NCBI GenBank assembly: GCA_029876055.1
Contig: CM056875.1
Coordinates: forward strand, 2,108,001-2,172,000
Reading direction: 5' to 3'
DNA from: Madurella fahalii
Taxonomy: Eukaryota > Ascomycota > Sordariomycetes > Sordariales
DNA length: 64,000 nt
Each line of letters starts with the position of its first letter. The first letter of the stretch is position 1. Shown piece after piece: positions 11,805 to 22,815 of this stretch. Both the position numbers and the translations under genes were made by a program. The notes under the pieces were generated by a model. The model made no database searches. It was given only the letters and a program-made list of their open reading frames with translations, and was not told the origin of the DNA.

Positions 11805-14671
11805 TCATTGAAACTGTCGCTTCAAGTCGGTCCATTTCCGCGTCAGAGTCTCGTGCTGGGAGTTGATCTGCACAAAAAGTTAGTCGGTCAGTTCGGGTTA
11901 TCCCAGTGTGAAGGAGAACAAAACAGAGAAAAAAAAAAAAAAACTCACCTCAGCATACTGCATCTTAGTCTGTACCAGCTCCTCCTCCAACTCGGAAAGC
12001 TCCTTCTCCAACCTCTGATTCTCTTCGTGCACCTTTCCGTTCCTCTTCATCAAATCGTCCCTCTCCAGCTGCCACGCCGCCTCAATCTCGGCCGGCTGCT
12101 TCTCAATCACGATCCGCAGCTCCTTGACCTGGCCCTTGAGGCTCTCGTTCTCGTCCCTCAGCTCCTCGTTCTCGACCTTGGTCCTGACCAGCTCGGTGGC
12201 AAGCGCGGCCTGCTCGCGGTCGACGTCCTCGATGCGCTCCTCGAGCTTGCGCACCCGCAGCGCGTAGCTCGCGTTGGACGCCCGCAGGCTCTCGAGCTCG
12301 GCCTCGCGCTCGCGCTCGGCGCGCGTCTTCTCCTCCCACTCGACCTGGTACGCCTTGAGCATGTCGGGCGTGATCTTGACCTCGCACGCGTCGCGGACGA
12401 GCTGGTCGGCGCGGTAGACCTCCTTGTCGATGCTGCTGGACGAGCTGCCGAAGAAGCCGTTCTCGAGGATCGAGCTGGACGACGGCGACGCGTCGATGTA
12501 GACGTCGAAGAGGCGGTCCTTGAGGAACGAGGTCAGCTGGCCCATGTCGGTGAGGGCGAGCAGGGCGGCCGCGTTCTTTTGCATGAGGACGGTGCCGAAC
12601 TTGAGGATAGCCGACAGGCCCTCCGAGAAGATCAGGTCGTAGATGCGCAGGACGAGCTGTAGCGGGAAGCGGTAGGCGAAGAGGGTCAGGAACCACTGCG
12701 TGGCGTAGAGGTGGGGGGAGATGCCGCGCCTGCGGAGGTGGCAGTAGAGGGCCGGTTCGAGGTCCTCGAGGAGGCGCTCGAACTGGTAGAGATGCAGGTG
12801 CAGGCCCGGCATGTCTTGGATGAAGAGGTCGCGGAGGTGATACTGGTTCATGAGTCGTACTAGGATGCAGAATGCCTCCTCTTCGGGCATCTGGTGAGTT
12901 GTCAGCAACAAGCCTGTACAGCAACGATGTGATGAAGAGTAGCGGGGGCATACGTTGAAGAGGAGTGGCATGACGAGAAAGTTCATGCCCTGGGCGTATC
13001 CAACACCTTCGTCAAAGAGCGCATATGCCTTGCACACGCCAAACAGGCCCTCCTGAAGCCCCTGGGCAGCGGCAAACTTGGAATAGCTCGTCCGGGCGCC
13101 GAGGTCTCTCCTAATGGTCTTCTCAAGCCTCTGCAACATGGCTAGATCCTCCTTCTCCTTCTTCTTACGCTCGGTGGCGGCAGCGGCCGTCTCTTTTTCG
13201 GTCGGAGAGGGCGCACCGTTGGATACCGAGTGCTCCGAATGCACCGAAGACGCAGAGGATCCCGATCCTTTGGAACTGCCGTTGACGGCGCCGCTTATTG
13301 TTGTCCCACTGCTCTGTCTGTTCTTTTCCTTCTCGGTGCCCCTAGCCACAAGCTCCCTGTAGACAACTTCCAAGTCTTCATTCTTGCTCTGAGCGAGGAC
13401 CTGCCAGATGACGCCGCGGATGGCACTTGGAATACCAGTCGCGATCGCCTTGTTCAGCTCCTCCGGGCTCGTCCGAGCCACAGCGGCGGGGCCCTCGTAG
13501 ACTACTGATTGCCAGAGATCCCAGTCGACCGGAGTATCGTCCATGGCTGATGGGCCAGCCGTGACGCCCGACGCAGTTCCTGGGGCGAGATTCCTGTTCG
13601 GGCTCTGCGGAAGCGGCGACGTCAGGGGCTGTCCGGCTAGGCTGATACTGTCCCCGCCATCACTCGTCGCGGTGCCCGGCTTGTCTTCGTCGCCGGGAAT
13701 GCCCGCCTCTTCCCGCATCCGGAGCAGCTTGAAGCGGTCCTTGAGGCTGTTACGCGACCCATTCTCCCTCCCTACGCCTTCCTTCTCTTCCTCTAGCTTG
13801 CTCAGCATCATCTCTGGGTTGCTCGTCAGGGTGGCGACCGAGCTAGCCGTGTTTCTTCTCGGTGAGGGCGTAGGTTGTGTCGCCGGTGGTTCCTTGGAGG
13901 AGCTCCGCGAGAGCCAGGAGAATGGGCTGTTGAATTTCCGGCCTGTTGAGGCTGGGGCCGGCGCGGGTGCTGGAGCGGGAGCGGGAGCGGGAGCCGAGGG
14001 GGATGGGCCTGCGGGGCTAATAGCCGGCGGACTCTTCGACCGGGAGTCGTTAGCTGGCGGCGACCACGGCATGGGCGGCAGGGCATTTGTTATGCTGCTG
14101 AACGACATGGTTTTGGAGGTCTTCTCGGGTGGCGGGGGGCTCTTGTCTATCGCTGAGTTAGTATGCCCAGCGATGTCGATCTTGTGGCATCCGTCGGCCG
14201 ACTTACCTTGCGGTGCGGGAGCTGTTACTACAGCCGAGTCATCATCGAGGTTCACGTTGTCGAGCGAGCCAGCCGATGCTTGCGAGAGAGGTCGTTGTGG
14301 CTTCTTGTCCGTAGCGGCTTGCTGTTGTGGCTCGGGTTTGTCGTTATCTGCCGTGCGCTTCGAAACCTCCTCCTCGTAGTCGGAGTCAATCTGATCCTCG
14401 ACCGACAGCCGTTTGGCGGGCCGTTGGCGCTTGGTTAACGACCGCACAGAGCCCGTCTCGACGGCATCCTCAAAGGTCTCCTGCGGAGCGACGTTGGGCG
14501 GTGAGCAACATGAACACAATGCTGTGATGTTTACGCATTGAAGTGGTAGAAACGTACGGTTGTGTCCTTGTCAGAGCCATCTCTCGACTGCGGCCTCTCC
14601 TGCTCGTCTACCTGTGGTGTCTCCCGCGTCTCCTGCCCCTCCTGCTTGGCCGTCTCTTCGGTTGCAGACAT
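11805..14671 (-). CDS. gyp5: Gyp5-like TBC-domain Rab GTPase-activating protein
   Basis: Four exons on the minus strand, 14558-14671, 12954-14480, 11949-12890 and 11805-11867, give 881 residues in a continuous frame. The start MSATEETAKQEG lies in a short first exon. The N-terminal half is low complexity (Ser, Pro, acidic residues and an Ala-Pro dipeptide run). The TBC domain spans about residues 383-677. IRRDLGAR (about 495) carries the arginine finger and GYAQGMNF (about 535) the glutamine finger. A coiled coil occupies about 740-875. This order and the wording of the TBC core match fungal Gyp5, which stimulates GTP hydrolysis by Ypt1 and Sec4 in ER-Golgi and polarised secretion. The 63-nt intron at 12891-12953 has no in-frame stop, so unspliced RNA would insert 21 residues inside the TBC domain. 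Confidence 0.92.
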
Positions 14672-16918
14672 GGTTTCTTGCGTTTCCAAGGCTCCGCCCA
14701 CGCCCTTGGGGTGGTCGGTTCGCCGTGTCAGGTCTGTCGCTAAAGAGGGGAGTTGTCTGCTGGAATGCTCAAGCGCAGAGCCGTGCGGCCATGGAATTTA
14801 TCCGACTGCAGTGGAGGGTCGAGGTTCGGAGCGTCCGTTGCAAAGCAGACGTTCGATTGGTACGGGAAATAGGCGATTTTGTCGTCCTGTGGCTTGGGAG
14901 TCTTCGAGCTGGTCGGGGTCGTGGAATCTCGGCGTGAAGCATACCATGCAATGCCCTGGAGTGGCCTCGTGTCGTTTGTGCCTCCCTTTTCCCATCAAGG
15001 TTCCGCTGGAAACAGGGGTCAGCAGTTGGTCCGGGCCAGGTGGAGTGACTAACGACCCCTCGACATGGGCCGCCGCCGCGAACAGGGGAGGGCCCCTGGT
15101 TCTTGTGCAGTCCCGACAAGCAGACAACGCCGTGCTGCAACTTACTGTAGCGTACACCCGTAACCATGGCACCATCCGGCCGTTATTATCCCATGAGAAT
15201 CATTAGAGCCACCGCGCATGGGTACCACGAGGCCAATTCAGCGCGAGATTAAAGACCCCAATTTTCTATTTGCCTGGTTCCTGGGTTCCGGTCAACGCGG
15301 CACAAAGATGAAATGGCGAAATACCGCACGCGATACATCAGGTCTCTAATAATTACAGGCCCAGTGCTTGCATAAATCCTGTCCCGGGCCAACTCAAACG
15401 ATTGATTGATTGCAATGCCAGAGTGGCCCGACTTGGCTGCCTTTGTCCACAAAATCGCCCACCTTCTGTCGCTCTCTTGCGATCTGTCAGTCTGGCAAAA
15501 ACCCCCCGTTATCAACGTCATTAGTGCAACACGGGTGCGCTGAGTGCTGACGCCTCGCGTTACACAACCGATGAAGCCAACAGGCAGCGAGGGCGCCTGA
15601 GCTTCTGAAACGAAACAGCGCCAGGATCGCCGCTCGCCAGGCCAAGACTTGTAAGCGACCTCTCCCTATTCCTTGTCAGGCAGACAGGGCCCATTGCCGT
15701 GGCCGCCAACCCAACTCTGCAAGGCACCGTTGAGAGGTCGCTGCTGGTGCCCCGCCACAGCACATGGGGGCCCGGCAGCCAAGCGACACCCAGCGGCTGC
15801 GGCTCTGCAGAGGCGTTGTTCTATTGTGTTTCTCTCGCGTCTGCACATCTCGGTTGCCGATCTTTGGTCACCGCTTTTCGTCTGATCTCATCCCTCATCC
15901 CTCATTCCTCATTCCTCTTTACTCTTGCTCTTTGCCCTTTGATACCCTGAAACGTGTCTTGTAAGACCAACCGGCTGGATCCCGCCTCTGGGCTTGACGG
16001 GCATTTCCTTTTTTCGTCACATCTCTGCCAAAATAGACTGAGCCAGGCACCTGGCCCAGGGGCCGACATGGGACCGGGCGGCCCCCAAGACATCCGAGAT
16101 TGACATGATCTACGATCTGCCGCGCGCTCTGGGTCCGGGATCTCCCTTCGGCTCGCCGCAAGCGCTCACTTTGTCTCGGGGGTAAATCTGACATTGGCCT
16201 GTGCCGCCGCTGGTGTGAATCTTCATCGACGGCGAGCGTATGAGTTCTGCTCAACCCCAATGGTGCAGATTTGGTGTGATGGTATCCAACCGCGACTTTC
16301 AAGGATAAGACAGGTTTTAAAGTGGTCCCTAATTTGCCCATCTCGCCCAGTTGCAACAATAATAGTATCGCGCACCGGCACGCCGGCCCCAACCCCTGCC
16401 CACAATCCCGCTGATGCAGCTCTTCATTCAGGGGTTCCACGGCGCTCATCTCGAGTCAAATAAGGCTTTTAACTCACAACAGCGACAACAACAACAACGC
16501 CCCTCAACCATCATCAAAATGGAAATTCCTTTTCTGCATTGGATAATTGCACCGCCGAAGAGAAGCGAAGACTCCCCGTTCCCTCATTTCATTCATCAAT
16601 CGTTGAATGCTAGTACATCCCCTGAAGCCAGTAGTATGTAGCCCTTAGCAAAAAAGAAATCTTGAGCTCCCTTCCGACCGTCGACCTCTGGAACTTGGGC
16701 ATATCCCTATGCGCCATACTCTTCCTTTGGGTATCTTTGGGTATCCCAGTAAACCTCGACCAATGCCCATTGCGCCCGCCCATGCAACTGTTTATCCCTG
16801 AGCCTTCTTTATGTCCTTCCGGAAACCCCATTGTAAGTTGAGAACCCTCTCCTTCAAGAAAATCAGAAATCAAAAAAGAAATCAAACCCAGAAAAACAAA
16901 GCCAATATCTCACACCTC
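14672..16918. other. Long spacer upstream of the TBC gene
   Basis: About 2.2 kb between two minus-strand genes. It should hold the TBC promoter and leader. Near 16480-16520 a CAACAACAACAAC-rich leader-like stretch precedes an ATG that opens only 40 codons. I see no gene I can support and no transposon signature. Confidence 0.5.
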
Positions 16919-18696
16919 CTACTCCTCCTCAACCAAGTCTTTCACCATGCTCCTCCAGCGCTTCTCTTCCTCCTCAATCTCCTCCTCCTCCCGTTGGTCG
17001 AACCCACCACCAACCCCAGCCCAAGCCCGCTGCTGCAGCTGCTGATTCGCCGCTGCCCACCTCTCCGCGAGTCTCCTCTCCTGGTGGAAGTCCCAGCGAT
17101 CCCCCGCCATCAGCCTCAGCCGCCACGGAATTGTTATCTGCTGCTGCTGCTGCTGCTGTCCAACAGCGCCACCCTCAACCTCAGCGACCACCGCAATCTC
17201 CTCCGCCGTCAATTCGAGCCTCGGATCCGCCACGTCCCTGAGCCTCGGCACGGGCAGGAACCGGCCCACCGTGATCATCCGCGGGGCCTCCGAGTCCTCC
17301 TGCTGCTGCGTCGCGGCGTCCTCGTGCCCCGCCATCACCGCCTCGAACGCCGCCTTGCCCTTCTCCGAGACCGGGTCCAGGCCCATGTCCATCATGTGCA
17401 GGTCCAGCTCGGTGTACGGGGACGGTTTCTTGGGCTGCTCCGGGCTGTGGTGCTGGCGCTGGTGCTGGTGCTGTTGGGAAGGGGCAGAGCCGGCGGAACG
17501 AAAGAAAGAGGAGGACGAGGACGAGGCGGCGGCAGCGGCGGCGGCGGAGGCGGGGTAGACTTCCCACCGCTTGACGCGGTCGTCGCCCTCGGTGTGGAAC
17601 TCGGCCGGACGCGGCCACTCGCAGTCCGCCGGCGCGGCGAGGTTGAAGGGGTTGGGGAGGGCCAGCACGGTCGAGAGGCCGTCTTCGGCTGCCGGGGGGA
17701 CAGGGTTGATTCTGGGGGGTGGGGGGACGACAGGGCCCGGTACGGAAAGGTTGGGGTTGGGGTTGTTGGTGGTGGTGGTGTTGCTGCCGGCTTTGTGGAG
17801 CCGGTTTTTGCGCGTCATGGCGCGTGCGGCAATCTCCCTGAGGAGCGCGAGGCGGGGGTTGTGCGGGTGCGGGTGCGGCGAGACGGTCAGGCCCCGGTAT
17901 CGGGGGTCGAAGAAGGCGAGGCCGGCCTTCCTGCCCCAGCTGCCGTCGGCGGGGATGCCGGCGTGCTTGAGCGTCTGCCGCATCGGGCTGCCGTTGAAGT
18001 CGGCGGGCGTGGCGGCGCCGCCCATCGCATGCATGGCAAAGGCGTAGTCCAGTGCTGGGCTCTGCGAGTCGTGCAGCTGGAGCAGGAAGTCGACCGTGTC
18101 CGCGGTGGAGTGCTCTGCGCTAGCGGGGGAGTTAGATGAGAGTACGGCGCCGGGGAGAGACGGAATAACTTACGCGGTGCGTGCCTCGCTGTTCTCGACA
18201 GCGAAGTTCTTCTCTCCGATGTCCACGGCGGCGCGGGGCAGGGTATCGGGGACTTTGGGGGCAGCGGTGGGAGCATGGGCGCTGTGGTAGACCGGGATTG
18301 TTTTGGTCTCAACCTTGCCCGAGGAACCGATCACCTGGATCGTTTTCCACTGGCCGCCCTGGCGCCGGTCTTCCAGCGCCGCCTCCTTCGCCACGATCTT
18401 TGCCTTCAGTTTTGCGGCCTCGGCTTCCAGGATGTCGGCTTTGAGGCCGGCGTACTCGGCGGCGGTCTTGGGAAAAAGGGGGACTTAGCGAGGCCCGCTT
18501 TCTCGGCGCCAGCGTGGAGGCGGCGGAAGTTGATGCGCACCTTCTCCTGGTTGCTGACCCAGACGTTGTTCCGGGCCCTAGGCAAAGGCTCGCCCTCATG
18601 GGCCTCGGCCTCGAGCACGTCGTAAAATTCGTCTTGATACGACACGCATGTCGCCCACGACTCCGCTCGCGACGCTGTCACGGGTGATTTATCCAT
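16919..18696 (-). CDS. Unknown conserved-looking protein with one-base frameshift
   Basis: I do not recognise this family. Exon 1 (18174-18696) starts MDKSPVTASRAESW; exon 2 (16919-18119) ends in an acidic EEE tail; the 54-nt intron runs 18120-18173. In exon 1 the frame breaks between AEKAGLAKS and KTAAEYAGLKAD inside a run of C and T near 18464-18482. The total, 1724 nt, needs one extra base to reach 575 codons, so a homopolymer indel (assembly error or real mutation) is the simplest reading. Residues about 75-110 are Ala/Lys/Glu-rich and helical. The second half has poly-Ala, poly-Ser, Gln/His and poly-Gln runs, and a C-terminal helical block after IPWRLRLMAGDRWDF. No signal peptide or membrane segment is seen. 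The long plus-strand frame over it is an antisense shadow. Confidence 0.7.
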
Positions 18697-20431
18697 GCTG
18701 GGATGGCGCGCGGAAAATGACGGGAGGCCCTATTTGACAGGGTTAGACGCCCGAACGGATAGAATTCAGCCGGACTTGCGATGGCAGCAACCGGAGGAAT
18801 CGCTCTGGCCTAGCGGGGAAAGGGTGTATGCCACTGCCTTGTCGTTGTTGCCCGACGTTGACATTGTAAACTTCAGCATTGCTACCATGATACCCAACCA
18901 AGGCCGGAATGACAACACAGGGTCAGAACTGCCAGCGCCGGGGGAAAATGACAGAGGTTACCCCTACCCTTGGTAGGTACTTAGTGGCCCAGCTTGGAGC
19001 CCAGATCGGTAAGGAAATGCTGAATGGGGAGTGCCTCGGCGTATATACCGTCCCCGGGACCCTCTCATCACTGAGGCCGGTTTGCTATCGGGAGTTGATA
19101 GGTGATGGTGCCCGGAGCGGATACCAGTTCTTGATGGGGAAGCCCAAGAAGGTAAGGTTCAAGGTAAGCTGATAAACGACCCGCATCCACAACAACAACG
19201 AAAAGGCGACAGCATCAGAAGAGAGGAGATCTTGTTTGGGTAGACGAGCTGTCGATCAAGTTGTTAAAGAATGCTGTACTTACCTGGTTGGAGAGACGAA
19301 GTGGCGGCCAACGTCCGTGACAACTCTTGTAGTGGTTACGGCGGTATTCACAGCAGGGTACGCAACCCGGGGCCCGCTTCAGGGACTATGCGTGGATTGA
19401 GAACTGACCACAATAACAACCGCTTGTACAATAGGGAACCTTGTGCATTGTTTCGAAGGACGACATGCTTACTACCACCATCTCCGGCTCACGGCAGACT
19501 CGCTTCTCCAGCCCTTGCCATGTGACGAGTTGACCAGCTGCTACTAGCCCTCGTTGCTGGCTGCGGTTTCTATACCAGACTTAAAAAAACCCATCGAACC
19601 AAACTGTGCCTTATCAGGTCTCTAACTATCTCGCTCCCTAAATCTCGATTGCCCTAAAGACTAAGAATAAGACTCTCTATATATACGGGCCGTGTAGCAG
19701 TGCGCGACATGCCTAGGCTAGCCGTGTACAGCTGGCTATACCTGGCCTTCGGAATGAGTCTGCGCACCAGCGAACTGTTGAGCTGCAATTCCCTATCGAT
19801 GGCGATTACTCCCCTTTAGCGAGTGGCATCCCTTGGTGAGCTGCTTCACCCTGTCGCTTTGAATTCATCTTTGTCGTTTTCCTGATAAACTTTAGTCCTT
19901 TCGGAGGTTACGCAGCCATCGGCCATCGAATATATTGTACGACTATTGCGATAGTCGGATCGGTAAAGCTTTGAGGGTGGAAGCTCCTTCGGGACAAGAT
20001 AACTCAGGTAGTTATCGCTAACACAGCAGGAGAATGAAATGGAAATGGAAAGAAGACAGCGAAACGAACAGCAATTTTGTCTTCACACCCCCAAGTTCCC
20101 TTCCTTTACAGTCACCATATCATTGACAGGAGCTGCACCTCCCAGACTAATAGAAAGCAGTGAAAATCTTCATGGTGTTCATCCAATGCGTTTCTGCCCC
20201 CCCTTCCCTGTTGTGTCGTACGACATATGAGCGGCCAGAGAAACCGGAGAATATCGCAGCCTTTGACAGAGGCTGTGCGCGGACTAAGTCTAACACCCGC
20301 AGCCTTTATCGCCAAGTCATATTTGCCTCCGAGTTACCAGGCCTATCTACAGTGAAACACGGACGCCGAACCTGGCCAGTACCGTATAGAGGTAATTAGG
20401 TACGTTTCTTTCCAATTCACTCCATCTCAGT
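18697..20431. other. Gene-free spacer with more AT-rich middle
   Basis: About 1.7 kb without a supported gene. The part near 19560-19720 (TATATATAC, CTAACTATCTCGCTCCC) has a different composition and may be the relic of an old repeat, but no ends or coding motifs are visible. Confidence 0.4.
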
Positions 20432-22302
20432 CTAATACACATCCTCGGCTTGGTCCACCTCGAGCACGGCAACGCTCTCGTCGCGCGTAGCGCCTAGTTC
20501 GTCCCCCTCGACGCCCAAGTCGACGCGGTTCACCACGGCCAGCACCTTGACCGTGACGCCCGCCGCGGCGTGCTCCACCAGGTGCACCAGGGTCTGAAGC
20601 AGCGCGCGGCCGGCGCTTCGATGGTGCTGGCTCCGGCCAGGTGTTCCCGGCGATGGCGAGCCCATGGCGCTTGCTGCGCGGCACTGGTCGACGCGGTCGA
20701 GTATAATCCACACCGTCGTCGTCGGCTTCTCAATTTTCTTGCTGCCGAAGAGATCCAGCGCGCGTGATGCCACGTCCTGCAGCTTCTGCTTGAGGTCAGC
20801 GGCCGAGGTGTCTGCGCCGTGCTGCTGAGCATGGTGGTATTCTTCGAGCTTAGCGCGCAGCTCGGCGAACTGCGCCCGGTCCGTCCGCAGGGCTTCCTTG
20901 CTGAGGGTCAGGAGCTGCAGCACTAGCGACGCGAGGACGTCGAGCGGCGTGTCCTCGACGTCGCGGTGGCCAATGAGGTAGAAGGCGCACGGGTTCGCGT
21001 TGTCGTCGGACGATGAAGATGTCCGCGTCAGCTTGGCGATCAGGTCCAGGGCGATGGGCGAGACCCAGCAGTGGATTGCCTCGAGGACGTCGTTGCGGCC
21101 GGCCAGCACCAGCAAGCTGGACTGGGGCGAGCGGAGCCAGTCCTGGAAGTCGGGGCCCTGCTCGACCTTGCGCAGACGCTGCTCGAGCCCCGTCGTGCCG
21201 TACCAGTTGCTCTGCTGGAACTCGGCGGCGACGTTGCAGCGGTGGCGCTCCAGCTGGGCCAGCTGCGCTTTGTCTGACATGGCCTCGAGACTCAGCAGCT
21301 TGCGCACCAACTCCAGGTCGTGGTCGTTCTGCATGTCCGAAATCTGGCTCTTGAGCTCCCTGATCTGCTCTTTGAGCTCCACGTTCTGCTGCCGCACCTG
21401 CCGAAGGTCGTTCTTAACCGCGTTGACGTTCTTGCTGAGCAGCTCCTCGCACACGAGCCGCACGTCGATCACGGCTTTCTGCACACGCGACGCCGGCTCG
21501 TCGAGGCGGTTGCCCTCCAGCGCCCGAGCCCATCGCCCTTGAGGTTTGTTAGATAAGGTATTTCTGGCGTAATCCATGGGTTCAGGTAGTTGAATTTTTA
21601 GGCCAGGGCAACGTACGTAGACTACCGCACGTATAAAAGTCTGATGCGGCAATGCAAAAGTCAATAAAGCTGTCGTAGGCATCTACGATCTTGGTCTGCA
21701 GCTGCTGGTCGAGCTCGTCGTCAGCGTTGTAAATGTGCTGGTACATCCTGACACCCGGGAGCCGGTCCTTGATGTCGGCAAGCGTCGATACAACCTGTCC
21801 TTCCATTGATGCCCGGTTCTTGGCGATCTTGTCTTAAAGGGTCAGTTATTGATTGCTCTCAACTGTGCTTGAGCCAAGATTGAAGTGCGTAGTTCATTAC
21901 CGCAAAGACAAAGCAGATCGTTCCCATGGCCATGCCCCCATACGGCGCCCCAAAGTCCTTGATGATGTCCACAATGGGACTGACATTCTGCACGATGTCG
22001 TATGCCGCCGCGGCCAGTCGCGTAGCCCCCTGCGCCAGCCGCCCGGCCGCGTCGTCGTGCTCAATGTCGAATGCGTCTTTGGCCTCGAGAGAACCCTCCC
22101 AGAACTCCCTGAAGGCCTCCCTGCTGTTGATGCGCAGCGCTGACCGCTCTTGCTCCGTGAACTTGCGCGACTTGCTGGCCCAGCTGCGTAGGCGCGTCTG
22201 CTTCTCTTCGCAATTCTTGACTTTTTCGCTGTTCTTCGGACTGAAGGTCTTCTTGCTTTCACCCCTGCCGCCTCGGTCAGTCGTGCTCTCTCCACGAGCC
22301 AT
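20432..22302 (-). CDS. DUF7708-type fungal protein with STAND-like NTPase region
   Basis: Exon 1 ends at 21901, exon 2 is about 21626-21827 and exon 3 is 20432-21537. The second intron can start at either of two GT donors, giving 569 or 572 residues, both in frame. I chose the ATG at 22302 because its context (AACCATGGCT) is strong; an in-frame ATG at 22398 would add 32 residues. The N-terminal part (GAPYGGMAMGTICFVFA through YDSFIDFCIAASDFYT) matches the fungal DUF7708 domain often placed before NACHT modules. A coiled coil follows (about residues 230-290). Then comes a region with a Walker B-like VWIILDRVDQ, but I see no GxxxxGK[ST] loop, so ATP binding is doubtful. The family is linked by architecture to fungal NLR-like proteins; function is unknown. 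Confidence 0.75.
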
Positions 22303-22815
22303 GGTTAATCGCCGACCATGGAGCAGATGTTGGAGAACTGAACATGCGAGGACAAGGCTGAGGGTGCGGACCACACTCTGCAAATATTGCCTGGCCATGC
22401 AGCTTGCTTGCTAAGCATATAAATGATATTATTAGAGCTGCAGGCGTCAGCCTACAGATTCTATGTACGTAATGTATACCATGTACCAGGATAGGTGCAA
22501 TCAACAGCCCCTTATTTGCTCTTGATAGACACCTACTCAGCTATGATCAACGTTACAGAGAGGCACAGCATTTCTGTGATTGGGTGCACAAACTGCGCCC
22601 TGGGGGGGGGGGGGAAGCGTATGAAACGTGGATTTACAATCACACAAGGCTCGATACCACTCTAGGACCTAATTAATCTGTACGCTGTCCCTTGTCGTCT
22701 TTATTAAGAGCTTTTGATTCAGCGCGCTTAGGGCTTCGGCGATTCAAACTTACCTTTGATCCATTAGTTAGTACCTCAAAATCTCCCCAGCCGCTCAAAC
22801 AATAGCGCACCGACC
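22303..22815. promoter_or_regulatory. Divergent promoter between DUF7708 gene and AAA+ gene
   Basis: About 0.5 kb separates two head-to-head genes, so it must hold both promoters. A run of G residues lies near 22602-22615. No clear TATA box was identified. Confidence 0.45.

Noticed and set aside
11739..12662. Plus-strand open frame of 307 codons
   Set aside because: Antisense to the TBC gene's coiled-coil end; Leu-rich because the sense strand is Glu/Lys-rich.
16519..16641. 40-codon frame after a CAA-rich leader-like sequence
   Set aside because: The leader looks authentic, but the frame is short, has no homologue I recognise, and no intron extends it convincingly.
16811..18139. Long plus-strand open frame (442 codons)
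   Set aside because: It is antisense to the unknown minus-strand gene. Its protein is Leu/Arg/Val-rich low complexity without domain features, as expected from a GC-rich complementary strand.
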